Assembly (NCBI GenBank): GCA_050084515.1
Contig: CM114272.1
Coordinates: forward strand, 21,514,001-21,578,000
DNA from: Blasia pusilla
Taxonomy: Eukaryota > Marchantiophyta > Marchantiopsida > Blasiales
Length of the DNA: 64,000 nucleotides
Direction of reading: 5' to 3'
The notes under the pieces were generated by a model. That model was not told the DNA's origin. It made no database searches and worked only from the letters and a program-made list of their open reading frames with translations. Positions within the stretch are counted from its first letter, which is position 1. Each line of letters opens with the position of its first letter. A program made the translations under genes and the position numbers. Shown here piece by piece: positions 48,991 to 60,135 of the stretch.

Positions 48991-49195
48991 ATACAAGGCC
49001 GCTAAGGTTGCCATCTCTCCTGGCCGTTGCTCGATCACTGCACATGTGAATGGAACGGGTTATGAGCTAAGCCGACCATCACCTGACTGCCATCTTGGTC
49101 TGTAGGACGCTAACTCTTCCCAGTAGTCCTGGGAAAACCCCATCAGGTATAACACTGCTCCACCAACTAGCAGTGCCATCACTTGGCCTAGTGAT

Positions 49196-50405
49196 TTGAT
49201 TGAGAAACATGTCCATGCAGAGCATACTCCCGTTCCTGAAATTTCTATGGAGAGGAGTGTTATGGTAGCCGCATCATTCCATGGAGGAGAGGTGCCGCTG
49301 TGGGGATCGACTGAGGAGCTTCGACAATTGGAAGATGAGGACGTGCAAACCGCGTGGAGCGAGGCATTTGCACCGGAGCATGACAAGTCTGAGGAATCCG
49401 AGGTAGCTGGGAGTGTTGCAATGACACCCTTGTATACCACACCCGTTGTGTGGTGTACCTCGGAGGAGGGTATTCAAGTGTTAGATCTCTTTGGAGGGAT
49501 TAGCACTGGGTTAGCTGTTGTTTTGCAGGTAGGAGTGCGAGTACAACAGTACCTGTATGTGGAGAGTGATGATGTTGGGAGGCGCATCTCACTACAACAT
49601 GTGGCACAGTTACGCTTACGTTTTACCAACTTATTGTCTACGTCCGCGGTACAAGGATACTAGAGTTCCCTACCGAGGGATATTTTCGTTGTTGGGGGCT
49701 CAAGACTTAGAGCGCGTAGGGACCATTGATTTGGTCATTTCTGGTTGGCCATGTCCGAGCTAATCGAGTGCACGACGAGGCAACGGGTTGGCTAATACTT
49801 GGTCCTGGTTGTTTTGGGAGATGTTTAGGGTCTTACGGCAGTTGCAGGAGCACCAGTCTTGTTCTGCATCCTAGATTCTGGAGAATGTGCCGATCTTAGG
49901 AGACTCCAGGTCACGTGTGGTGACAAGTGCTCATAAGGTGCGTGCTTGGATCGGCCTTGCAGTATTCTTGGATGCGGCGAGTGTAGGTTCTAGAGCCCAT
50001 CGTCCGCGTCTATGGTGGACTAACTTGGTGCCCCATGCGGTGTTACAGAGGGCGTATGCGAGAGTAGAGCCCACCTCCCATTTGTTAGTGGATTCCATTA
50101 TGGATCAGGTTGTCGCTCATAGGCAGTGAGGCATGATGATCGACCACCGTTGACTTTGGTCAACAAGATAGGCAAGCCGCAGGCAGCCTTTCCCACGTTT
50201 GTGAGTTTTCCTGCTTCCTATGCATACAAGGAGGCCGGTCCTGACTTGGTTTGGGATGACCAAGTTGAGAGGTCGGTGGAGCCCAACGCCGACGAGAGAG
50301 AGCGGGCGATGGGATTTCCCCCAGGAGTGACGACACTACCGTCAGTATTAGAGGCATCATGACGCCAAGTCTTGGGTCAGGCGATGGACCTGAACTGCTT
50401 GACAT
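49196..50405 (+). pseudogene. Retrotransposon-borne cytosine-5 DNA methyltransferase, copy B
   Basis: About 90 residues of acidic leader precede motif I, VLDLFGGISTGLAVVLQ (from 49478). TIDLVISGWPC (about 49725-49758) is motif IV with the catalytic Cys; ILENVPILGDSRS (about 49876) is motif VI with the ENV triad. VGSRAHRPRLWWTN (about 49985-50025) fits motif VIII, and RERAMGFPPGVT with LGQAMDLNCLT (50300-50402) fits motifs IX-X. The enzyme would methylate C5 of cytosine in DNA using AdoMet. Motif style is closest to DNMT3/DRM enzymes. A shift in the G run near 49690 and stops near 49660, 49760, 49875 and 50360 inactivate it. This is not a neighbouring host gene: it is joined in the same order to RT in copy A. 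Confidence 0.88.
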
Positions 50406-50956
50406 AGATCTTCAGCTTGGGAGTGGATGAGCAGCGTCTAATGAGATCGCAACACATCACAGCAATTGGGTTGGTGAGCCCCATGCCTACCGAGACGGTG
50501 GAGGAAGTGGCTGGGGGCGAGATCCGAGGAGATCGACACACCAGGGGAGATCGAGAGAGACACCCTTGGACTTCTTGGGATTTTTTGCAAGTACGCCAGG
50601 AGATGATAGCCACAACATCGAGCATGGTTCTAGGCACTGCATGTGGAGGAGATCAGAGTTTGCAATTGGCTACATGAGAGTGGTAGAGTGTTGTTGTTCA
50701 AGACGGGGTTGCACCATAGCAACCACCGATATCCACGCCGGAGAGTCCTACCGTAGTCACGATGGAGACTTGGGAGGCAGATATGGGCCCTAAGTTGACT
50801 GGAGGAGAGCGGCGCCGAATACATCAATTCCTCAAGAGTTATAGGAGCTGCTTTGCGTTTAGCATCGAGGATTTGGGTACGCTGAAGGGACCAGGGATCT
50901 GCATTGAGTTGTCGAGTGATACGCCAATCTTCTGACGACCCTATAGGTACAGTGAT

Positions 50957-51760
50957 ATGGAGAGGGCTCTAATTGAGAGTAGGAGCCAGGACTTGGTTGG
51001 AGCAAGACTAGTGGAGATGTCGCATGGAGAGTATGCATCTGCCAGTGTCATGCCCGCCAAGAAGGATGTGCATGGCAACTGGACGGATAGGCGGATGTGT
51101 GGGGATTACCGACCTATCAATCGGCATACGAAGTTCGACAGGTATGCCATGCCCACCCCTGAGGAGATCTTTGATGCGATTGGTCATGCAAAGGTTTTCA
51201 GTTCATTGGATTTTCGAGCCGGATACCATCAGCTGCCTATCAGATTGGAGGACATGCAGAAGACGGCATTTTGGGGCATTGATTCTAACGGGAAGGATTA
51301 TTTGTACTAGTGGCGGTTCTTACCATTTGGGTTAAAGAACGCCCCGGCTGAGTTCCAGAGGGTCATGGATAGGGTTTTGGCTGGTCAGGATTTTGCTTGG
51401 TGTTATATTGATGACATCGGAGTCTTTAGCGCCACGGTTGAGGAGCATGAGCAACATTTAGAGGAGGTGTTTCGACGATTGTAATTATATGGGCTGAAGC
51501 TACATCCAGGAAAGTGCAAGTTCTTCTACGACCAGATTGAGTACTTGGGTCATACAATATACCCAAGAGGCCTTGGTGTTCAGCAAACAAAGGTTGAGGC
51601 TATCTCATGCATTCCACGCCCTACAAATGTGAGCCGTGTTCGCGCATTCATGGGATTGGCAAACTTCTATCGGTGGTACGTCAAGGGATTCAATTCGATT
51701 GCGAAGCCGCTGAACTTGCTAACCAAGGTGGGTCACGAGTGGCACTGGGGAATGAGCAAG
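50957..51760 (+). pseudogene. Gypsy reverse transcriptase, copy B
   Basis: Motifs in order: MCGDYRPINR, FSSLDFRAGYHQLPI (motif A), WRFLPFGLKNAPAEFQ, and CYIDDIGVFSA with the YxDD catalytic pair (about 51402). The connection MGLANFYRWYVKGF follows. In-frame stops at 51308 (TAG) and 51482 (TAA) are the only obvious lesions. Confidence 0.92.
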
Positions 51761-51774
51761 AGCGAGCATTTTAG

Positions 51775-52230
51775 TTGCTCAAGGACACGTTGACGTCCGC
51801 GCCCATCTTGAAGAGACCGATCAGGGGGCGTCCTTTCCAGTTGCACACATATTGGAGCATGTTGGGGCTTGGAGCAGTCCTCACCCAACATGATGATGAG
51901 GGTAGAGAGTTCGTGGTGGCTTACGCTAGCCGCTCGAACAACGCTGTAGAGGCAAAGTACAACTCGTATGAGGGTGAGTGCTTGGCCAAATATGGGCTAT
52001 CGCGCATTTCAGGTGTTACTTATTTGGCAACCCCTTTACCATCATCATTGATCATCAACCACTGAAGTGGTTGATGGATTCCGACAAGATTACAGGGAAG
52101 CTTGCGAGATGGGCTCTGTTGTTGCATGAGTATGATTTTCAGGTGGTACATAGACCTGGGACCCTCAACTAGGATGCAGATGGGTTGAGTCGTTACCCAT
52201 GCCCGAGTCAGCGAGATGCGATTGGAGCTC
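51775..52230 (+). pseudogene. Gypsy RNase H, copy B
   Basis: GRPFQLHTYWSMLGLGAVLTQ resembles the first RNase H strand, with Tyr where the catalytic Asp is usual (HTDxS). EFVVAYASRS and YNSYEGECLA supply the later motifs, and IIIDHQPLKWLM with HRPGTLN and DGLSRYP ends the domain. It would degrade RNA in the RNA-DNA hybrid. A shift near 52000 splits it. Absent from copy A. Confidence 0.85.
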
Positions 52231-52439
52231 GATGGCATGGAGAGAGTGATGAGGAGTCAGTGCCAGTATGGCACACGTTAGCCTATTTAGGCATGTTGGC
52301 TATGCAGAGCCAGAGTGTGGAGACTTCAATGGCGAGGTCTAGTGGAGAGTCCTTGGATCCCGAGGCCAGTGAGGAGACGATAGATGGCTGAGATATTCAT
52401 GATGATGGAGTAGTTTTGGAGTACCTTCGGACTGGCAGC

Positions 52440-53600
52440 GTTGCGAGCACCGTGGGTGCTAGAGAGCGGGATCAGTTCCTACAACGGACCGGACGATTTT
52501 GTTGGGAGGGGACACATGTTTTGAGGGTTTAGGAGGATGGCAGAGTACGCGTAGTGCCGCATCCTTCGCAGAGAGCACGAATAGTGCAGCATGCCCATGA
52601 GGAGTTGGGTCACTTGGGGATGAATCGGATGTACAGCTTGCTCCACATTTAGTATTGGTGGCAAGGCATGTAGACTAACGTTCAGCAGTTTGTTGCCAGA
52701 TGCATGGTTTGTGATCGGGTCTGAGCATCGTTCAATGCTCCGACTCCACAATTGCACCCATTACCAATCAGGGGCTTAGGGTATAGATGGAGTTTGGATT
52801 TTGCAGGACCTTTGCCTTTGACGGAGCGTCACAGTCATTATGTGTTGGTGATGGTCGAGCACTTCTAAAAGTGGATCGAGTTGGTTGCATTGCCTGACAA
52901 AGCAAGTGAGGGAGTAGCTTATACCTTCCTTGATAGAGTGTTGAGTCATTATGGCGCACCGGTTGAGCTGTTGACAGACCTGGGTACTGAGTTTCGTTGT
53001 GAGTTCCAATCCTTGTGTGATCATGTGTTGATCAACCATCGCAAGACTTCGCGAGATCATCCTAAGGTGGATGGATTAGCGGAGAGAGTTGTGCAGACGG
53101 TGAAGAGGGGTTTACGCAAGTATGGGTTGCACAGAGGTCACCTAGGAGATTGGGACCTCTAGTTGCCCTGGTTGGCGATGGGATACAGATTCAGCAGGAA
53201 AACATCCTTAGCATCTTTTTCACCGTACTTGCTACTTTATGGTCGAGAGCCAGATTCACCTGCGGCCATTCGTCGAGATGTTGGTGAGGTATTGGACCTT
53301 AATGACCCAGATGTATGGATGCGAGCATGTTCTCAGAGGGCTGAGTTATTTTGGAGAGTGATGCCCATGGCGTTCAACAACTTGGCGATTGCGCATCATC
53401 GGAATACGTTGAGATATGCGACTCTTCGGGGTGGTGCTTATCGACCAACTATCCAGAGGTTTCATCAGGGAGATTATGTCTACTTGCAGCAGACGGGGCC
53501 GATGACGTTGGATGTGAGTGCAGGGCGCACTATCCTGAGAGTGCGTGACGTTTTGCCATCCGGTGTTCTCTTCCTGGAGGGACGTGATGGTATGGTATAG
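52440..53600 (+). pseudogene. Gypsy integrase, copy B
   Basis: The zinc region has HAHEELGHLG and ARCMVCDRV, all four ligands present. RWSLDFAGPLP gives the first catalytic Asp, GAPVELLTDLGTEF the second and VDGLAERVVQTV the Glu. The C-terminal part includes FHQGDYVYLQQ. Scattered stops (for example near 52530, 52650, 52865, 53160) inactivate it. Protein identity to copy A is high. Confidence 0.9.
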
Positions 53601-53609
53601 AAGGACCAT

Positions 53610-53834
53610 GTGCGTAGTTGTGCGCCATGTCACCTTCCTTACATTGATGGTACAGTAGATCCGAGCTTAGCAGTAGTTTCTGCAGGCTTGCGTTGTATGT
53701 TGTGTGGTTCTGCCGATGGTGCGGCCACGATGCTCGTCTGTGATGGATGTTCGAGAGGTTGGCATATGGCATGTCTAACGCCACCTCGCACTAGGGTTCC
53801 TCGAGGACGATGGATGTGTCCTAGATGTACATAG
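53610..53834 (+). pseudogene. PHD finger at the 3' end of gypsy pol, copy B
   Basis: After an in-frame stop at about 53598, the frame continues through HVRSCAPCHLP to a complete C4HC3 module: CMLCG, MLVCDGC, GWHMAC and WMCPRC, ending at TAG. The PHD fold binds the N-terminal tail of histone H3 or other chromatin marks. All eight zinc ligands are present, unlike copy A. The finger is the last coding part before the LTR-related sequence, the place of the chromodomain in chromoviruses, so a targeting role is likely. Confidence 0.85.
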
Positions 53835-54038
53835 AGGAGATACTAGGTAGGTTTCGATTTCGACTTTTTCTGTGACATGGATGACAGGAAGGCGACTAAC
53901 GATGGGGCCACATGAGCACCCGGCCTTTCTGCTCTTAGCGTCTTAGAGATGTATGTCATGGTAGGTAGGGATAGATGGCTCCAATCACCCCCCCTAGCTG
54001 ATGGTTAGAGGGACCTAATCACCAGCTAGGGGGGCGAT

Positions 54039-54164
54039 TGGAGATATTTTGGTACTTCTCGCTTCGGTGTTTGGATGCCATGAGTTAGCATGGGATCGTG
54101 CGTGTTTGTGTGTGTGTTCAGTGATAGTGATGTATCTTGTGTAGCGATGTGTATGCGCATGACA
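54039..54164 (+). repeat. Extra copy of the LTR end (M') after copy B
   Basis: 126 bp from TGGAGATATT to GCGCATGACA, near-identical to 54674-54799 and 1950-2075. It stands between the purine tract of copy B and the full LTR-like repeat, as in copy A. Confidence 0.8.
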
Positions 54165-54165
54165 A

Positions 54166-54799
54166 CTCTCACGTCTTTTAGGATAGATCGGTGAGATCTA
54201 GTAGAGCGCCTTCATGAGTAGTGGAGGACAAGCTCAATAGGTTGAGGATGACCTGTTGAGGCCCCAGGAAACCTGAGAGAGCAGGTTTCCCCTTCTTTTC
54301 GGCTCATTTGGAGCCATATTGAGGAACTTACTATTTTAGGTAAGTACTATTTTGAGTATATGATCATCTTTCTATTTTTGGTAAGTCACCCTTCACCTCC
54401 TACATCAGGTCAAGAGCCAAGGAGGTGACTTGGGAGAATAGGTTACCATAGAGAGAGCTTGGGTGAGGGGAGGGGTATACATCAAGGAGAGAGAGCTTGA
54501 GAGCTCGTTCTCTCTTTGTTGAACCTCTTGGCATGAGGCGGCGGAGCTATGGTCCCTTGCCTTGTGAGTGTAACTCAAGCCTCTCATTAGGAGAGTGGGT
54601 TTGGTTTGACATGAGAGAGAGTGCACACCTTTGAGAGCGAGATGGTGTAGAGAGAGATTGGATCTTACTTTATTGGAGATATTTTGGTACTTCTCGCCTC
54701 TGTGTTTGGAAGCCATGAGTTAGCATGGGATCGTGCGTGTTTGTGTGTGTGTTCGATGACAGCGATGTATATTGTGTAGCGATGTGTATGCGCACGACA
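54166..54799 (+). repeat. LTR-like repeat (N-M unit) of gypsy copy B
   Basis: About 634 bp from CTCTCACGTCTTTTAGG to GCGCACGACA, collinear with 1066-2075 (minus its insertion) and with the inverse of 24836-25475. Downstream of pol, so on the 3' LTR side. Confidence 0.75.
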
Positions 54800-57700
54800 T
54801 CCCCCAACAGGACCAAGGCTTCCTCATATCCGCAAAAGGCTGAACGATGTAATACAGAAGCGCTCGCTATAGTAGACAAGCCGATTGAGTATCCGCTAGC
54901 GTTACCAATGAGAAAGAAAGTAAAACAATAAAAGTAAAACCATAAACCTTCTATGCAAGAATTAGAACGTGTTGGTGGCCCAAAAAAAAGAGCACGTACC
55001 AAAAAGAGCAGCAAAATGCAAGATCTTGAAGCGCGGTTAAAAGACAGGGACGAGCTCCGTAGATTCACTAGCAGACGATAGAAAGAGGAGAGAAAATTCT
55101 GAACCTAGCAGAAAGCATGCAAGAAATAGTCTCACACTCCGTAGCTAGAGTGCTAGTCAAGAGCAAGAGGATTTTATGAAAGCGAAAGCGCGCTTGCCAG
55201 GGCCAGACGAGCGTAAACAACCGAGAGAGCAAAACGAGAAGTGTGAAAGACAAGAAAGTGGTGAGTACTCACGACATCGAGACCGACGGTAGTGAATTGG
55301 AGATGGAAAAAGAATTTGACAGATTTGTTACGACCCAAGACTAATGCCGTAAGATGCAGTCGAGTACTTTCACAATACACGAACCAGTCGAATTGGATAT
55401 GAACACACACGAACCAATCTTCTGCTATTCTTGTCATTCCTACCACTATACACGAACGAGAGCGGGCATAAGGCTTATATGGGAGCTCACTCTTGTCTGT
55501 ATACACGAAGCACATAAATGTAGATAGTTGCTAGGTGGCTCATCCAGGAGCTCGAGTAATGCTCACACGAAAGCGTTAAGGTTTGTACGCAAACCATCCA
55601 TAATGCAGATCGTCATGGGACGATCGTAAGACATCCACATCAACAACCGAGACACCTAGACACTTGCAGTGAGTCAGCAATGAGGGACGCCAAACCACCC
55701 CTACATGTAGGGGCTGTAAAGAGTAACAGCAATTTCTTTTCTTCTATTTTTAAAAATTAACTCTTAAATTAAATTTTAGATAATACCCCACTCCCCTAAA
55801 TAATTTCACCCCTCCATAAAATTTAAACAATACGTACTCTTCTCCTTCCCACCAAAATATCTACTCCTTCTCCATTAAATTTCATTTTCCTGTCCCATCA
55901 AATTATGAATGAAGGAAAAAACTTGAGACTTTATTACTATTTTTTCTAGTTATTAGTTATTTTTTCTAGATCATCAATTATAATATAAATTCATAAAATT
56001 ATAAATTCATAATTTCTTAATAAAGTATTTTCCTCTTCCATTCAAATTCATTTTCTCTTCCTATCTAATCTAAGTAAAAGGAAAAAATTCAAGCATGTTG
56101 CTATTTTGTCTTATTTTACATATAGAGTCGCCTAATATGATATATGTTATCTTTGTGTGAACAAAATTTTGATTTTTAAGGTGTGCAATCTCTTCTTGTC
56201 TTTTCTTATTGTTATGTGTGAATTTTCCCAATATCTATAAAGACAATAAGACAAGAAAGCAACCATAATAAACTACTTAATGTACTCACTATTGTAACTT
56301 GGAGAAAAAGTGAAAATGCTCAGGGGAGTGGTATTCGGAAGTAGTGGGGTTTAATTTGAGTAATGGGGTAATATTTCTCCAAGGAGTGGTTTATAGTGAT
56401 GTTATGTTTGGGAGGAGTGGGTCGTTTAAGAAGAGCCTTCACTACTCTTTAAGAGGAAAAAGTGTTGATCATTACAGTTCAAAGCAAGGAATCGCTACAC
56501 ACAAAATGTAGGGGTGGATCACTATAGTTCAAAGCACTATGGCAAGTTCTCAGGAGGTTTCCTCGAAAGTCCTGTCACACCCCTCACGGTTTCTATTCTT
56601 TCCACCACACCCAAACCAATTAAAAGTTGAGGAGATCCAATTGCGGACTACATCTTTCTTGATTGTTCAGAAGGAAATAGACAAAGAAATTAATCCCTTA
56701 TATACCATCCTACACCAATTTCCCTGGCAAGATCTTTGGAGTTCTATGTGTCAAGAGAAAGAGTTACTCCAAGTTGACAAAGATTGAAGCACATGTGGAC
56801 ATGTTGAGAAGCAAGCAACTCCAATTGTCATCTTCAAAGAGAACCAAAAGGTGGGAGACCCTACATGGAGACATGGAGGGCACTTCAAGCAAGTAGACAT
56901 GGCACTCCAAAACACACTACGACAAATCCTTGGTTTTATCACTAGGTTTTATTACTCTCATAAGTCATACTTCACTATCAATGACTAGAAATGACTACTT
57001 ACTTGTAGAGACACAAAAACCAAGTCATATCTTCCATGTAATTTTGAGTGACTAGCATTGTGGTGCGCAGACTCCCCTCGAAAGTCAATCTTTAGTGTTG
57101 CAAAAGCGTACGTTCAGTAGGACACGCTCTCATTGCCAATCTGCACCAACACACACTCACGTTGGTCTAGTCTGGGTCAACCAGCCTTCCAACCCACCGA
57201 GTTCTCAACTCGAAACCTCGTTAACTTCAACCTTCCCTCATTCCTAGATTCCCAACACGGGCAAGTCTTCCGAGGCTTGGGACAAACTTTTTGGTTAGTC
57301 CAGGCACAAAAAATGGCATTTGCACGCCTAGCGTTCCCAATAGCCCAATGGACCTCGCATGAGCCCCAAAACAAAACCCACAAATATGAGTTGCAGGTTG
57401 GAATCCAATAGGGACCACCAAAATCCACTCTATTGGACTTAGTTTGGGCTCTGAATCCCAACGCCAAACTATGAATCCATTCCCTATCCTCGAGTCGCCC
57501 CGCAGCGCCCAAAGTTGGGTTTGAGTCCCAAGCACCCTTGCAGACCTTCCCCCTAATTAGTACTTCTGGGGATTCTTTCCCTTCCCTTGACGTTGGTGAA
57601 GAGACACCCGAGCCCCTCTTTTTGGCCCTCAACCCGACTACCCGTTCAGTCATTTTTTTGCAGCCAAATTCTCAGCCTCTCCTTGTGCGTTTCCTAAGAT

Positions 57701-58170
57701 TTTAAGTGCGTTGGAACCTACTTTGCATAAGCTTTCCAACACCTTTTTACTTGTCCCAAATTCATCTTGGGAATAAAATTTATGATAAAAAATACAATCA
57801 AAAACTCCAAACGCCTGTCACGTCCCAAATCGGTTCTCAACTTTTGTCCACATCTCGTCCTAGACTCGACTCCTCTCAAGTCTAGGTTCGCGTTTGGTTC
57901 TGGTTTCCTTAGTCACAACCATAAACGCATAAAACACTCAAAACGCTAGCCTCGCTTGCGTCTCGCGCTTGTGTTTCCTAACTTGTCTCTTCTTCAAATC
58001 TCTCCAAATCTTAATCTAGTGTGAGCTCGCTAGAGTTTGGATGTTCCGCTTGGCACTTGTTTGGTTATGAGGGTGGCGAGAAGCATGGCATGAGAATATG
58101 ATTCATATTAACATAATTGCCATGTCATCTAGATGATGTGGCAAGTGATTTGATGACATGGACTAAATGA
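54800..58170. other. Intergenic region, decayed reading frames, no recognised gene
   Basis: 54830-55620 is comparatively GC-rich and includes charged, coiled-coil-like stretches on the plus strand (for example MQDLEARLKDRDELRRF near 55015), broken by stops: perhaps a dead transposon gene. From 55740 to 56500 the sequence is AT-rich. A 158-codon minus-strand frame at 57653-57177 has no domain I know. Nothing else seen. Confidence 0.4.
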
Positions 58171-58194
58171 AGAAAAACTTGTGTCTAACCATAT

Positions 58195-58560
58195 GCCCCA
58201 TTCTCCCTCTATTTATCCATCCCTCCATCCTTCATTTCTATCCATATGCCCCGCCCTCCATCCAAATTCCTTCCACCTTCCACCTTCTATCTTCTATCTA
58301 TCCATCACTTCCGTTTATCCAGTCTTACTCCAACCATTCATCCCATTCGTCCATGGGTCTCGTCCTCCATCTGCGCATCAACTCCTTCTCCATCCATACG
58401 CCATCCGTCAACTCCATCCATCCATGCTCCTCCATTTGAAAACCTGCTTGATCCATTAATCCTATCCATAAACTCCTTCCGTCCATGTATTCCATCCCGT
58501 ATGTGTTTATGAACTTTGTCTCCATCCATTCATCCATGCATCCATCATCTTGGTCTGCCA
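58195..58560 (+). repeat. Degenerate CCAT/ATCC simple repeat
   Basis: TCCATC, CATCC and CTCCATC units fill about 360 bp with a strong pyrimidine bias. Frames through it on either strand are low-complexity and not genes. Confidence 0.8.
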
Positions 58561-58974
58561 AAATATGTTTTGGGCACGATTTTTAACTTGCCCCATTACG
58601 TCAAGACTGAAGTCTTCTACCACAAGCCTACACATTATTATCTGTACATGCGTAGGAAATTAAAATGCATCTATAAATATCTTTTTATATTTTTATGATT
58701 TAATTTTTTAAGCTTATATTTATAGTTTGTTTCAAAAACATTCCTCATTCACATTCGTTTATTTTTAAGTCTTTAAGGAGCTAAAACTCCACACCTAGAG
58801 TAGAATTTAGATTATTTTTAAACATATATAATATATGATAATGCTTAAATCGTTCATATAATCCAATAGGATATTTTATTGGATCATATAAAATCTAGAA
58901 ATAATCTAATGGTTACAAAAGTTGATTTGTGAAATTTTAAATCTGAAAGAAATTATGTTGAAAATGAAAATTAC

Positions 58975-59690
58975 ACTTAAAACATCTCTCCTTACAATTC
59001 CCTATTTCTCTATTCTCCTTCTTTATTTATCCTTCTCTCCAAAAAAGAGTGTATAAATCATCCAAATTTTTCACAACATGCACTTGGGTCTCAAAAACTA
59101 GACTACAAAGATAATTTTAAAATGACCACCTAGAGAGGGAATTACAAATCGTAAACCCTCAATATGATCTCCTAAAAATAATAAACTTTAAATTTGGTTT
59201 CCCAATTCTTGTTTCATCATGGAAGAGAAATATAAGATCTGAATCGTTCAAGTGGGAGAGGGCTTTCCCAAAATCAACTCTGCTAAGTTTTAGCTCGATC
59301 CAATGGTGGGAACTAATGATGTTTCAAATGAATATAAAAATGTTAAGAACAATGAAAATATTTCCACTTGAAGTTATCCTCTTTCTCTTCCTCTCTTCTT
59401 TTTTAACCCTTCTCTCCCACAAAAAGTTCATAAATCATGCCTCTAAGTCACAACATGCACCTTGGACTTAGAATCCAAGGCCAAAAAGAAAATATTGAAG
59501 TAACCGCCCAATGAGGGAATTAAAAGTTATAAACCCTAATTGTAGTCTCTTAATTATGGTTTCATCATGGAAGAATAAATGGAAGATCTAGTCCATCATA
59601 GTGGAAAAAGATCTTTGGAAACTCCTCTCCTCCAAGTTTCAACTCAATCCAAAGGTGGAAACAAATTCTTCTCTAAAATGAATAGGAAAA
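58975..59690 (+). repeat. Diverged tandem duplication, about 370-bp units
   Basis: Two units (about 58975-59340 and 59345-59690) share the same order of landmarks: TTCTCTTCC-like tract, cccttctctccaaaaa or ...cccacaaaaag, ATAAATCAT, CACAACATGCAC, GAGGGAATTA, AAACCCT, GTTTCATCATGGAAGA, and TCCAAxGGTGG. Identity is moderate, so the duplication is old. Confidence 0.65.
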
Positions 59691-59750
59691 TACAAAGAAG
59701 AATTAAAATGTGTACAAAACTGTAAAACTACATTTAAATTTTTGCTCATA

Positions 59751-59897
59751 TGTTGTAATTCTATTAGTTACAAGAATAACAACATAAAGGTCATAAAGGT
59801 CATCCTTTAAAGGTTCATTTCCCATGCTTCCACATGGGAAATGAACCACATAGATCTCGTGTGATTCATTTGAGTGATTGTCCAATTTTTTCCTACA
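59751..59897 (+). repeat. Short copia-type 5' LTR
   Basis: 147 bp from TGTTGTAATT to TTCCTACA, followed by a primer-binding site. It contains a hairpin at 59812-59847 (GGTTCATTTCCCATG and its complement around 6 nt). No matching 3' LTR in the window. Confidence 0.65.
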
Positions 59898-59900
59898 ATT

Positions 59901-60085
59901 TGGTATCAAAGTGCATATTAAGAAATTTAACGATGGCAGGAAAGATCTCCACTGTAAAGTTTGAAGTGCAAAAATTTGATGGGAAGAACGATTTTGAGTT
60001 GTGGCAATTAAAGGTAAGAGACTTGTTGGTTCAGCAAGGATTGCACATGACGTTGGAGAAGAATCATGCAACAACACTATTGTAG
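59901..60085 (+). pseudogene. Copia primer-binding site and truncated gag
   Basis: TGGTATCAAAG at 59901-59911 resembles the initiator tRNA-Met primer site. The gag frame starts at 59933 and reads MAGKISTVKFEVQKFDG, then FELWQLKVRDLLVQQGL, the N-terminal signature of copia gag. It ends at a stop after 51 codons, where other sequence has been joined. Only the 5' end of a copia element remains. Confidence 0.8.
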
Positions 60086-60135
60086 AATGGGAAGACAATA
60101 GGAGAGACAATTTCCATCGTTACCTCTGGGATTTT

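Larger units (their letters stand above)
49000..54038 (+). mobile_element. Ty3/gypsy retrotransposon copy B with DNA methyltransferase and PHD finger
   Basis: Order on the plus strand: methyltransferase (49196-50405), linker (50406-50950), reverse transcriptase (50957-51760), RNase H (51775-52230), integrase (52440-53600), PHD finger (about 53690-53834). This is copy A's order with RNase H and the full methyltransferase retained. The coding sequence has several single stops and shifts. The 5' LTR and gag are missing, and the first 130 bp (49000-49131) are inverted relative to the rest. A purine tract (agctaggggggcga) precedes the LTR-related sequence at 54039. No protease motif seen. Confidence 0.87.

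Noticed and set aside
49060-49440. 126-codon minus-strand frame
   Set aside because: Antisense to the copy B methyltransferase leader; its homolog in copy A is coding on the opposite strand.
57177-57653. 158-codon minus-strand frame
   Set aside because: No recognisable domain, no splice context, and overlapping open frames on the other strand. Probably chance in a GC-balanced stretch.
58166-58561. Several frames of 63-92 codons on both strands
   Set aside because: Translations of the CCAT simple repeat, low-complexity in every frame.
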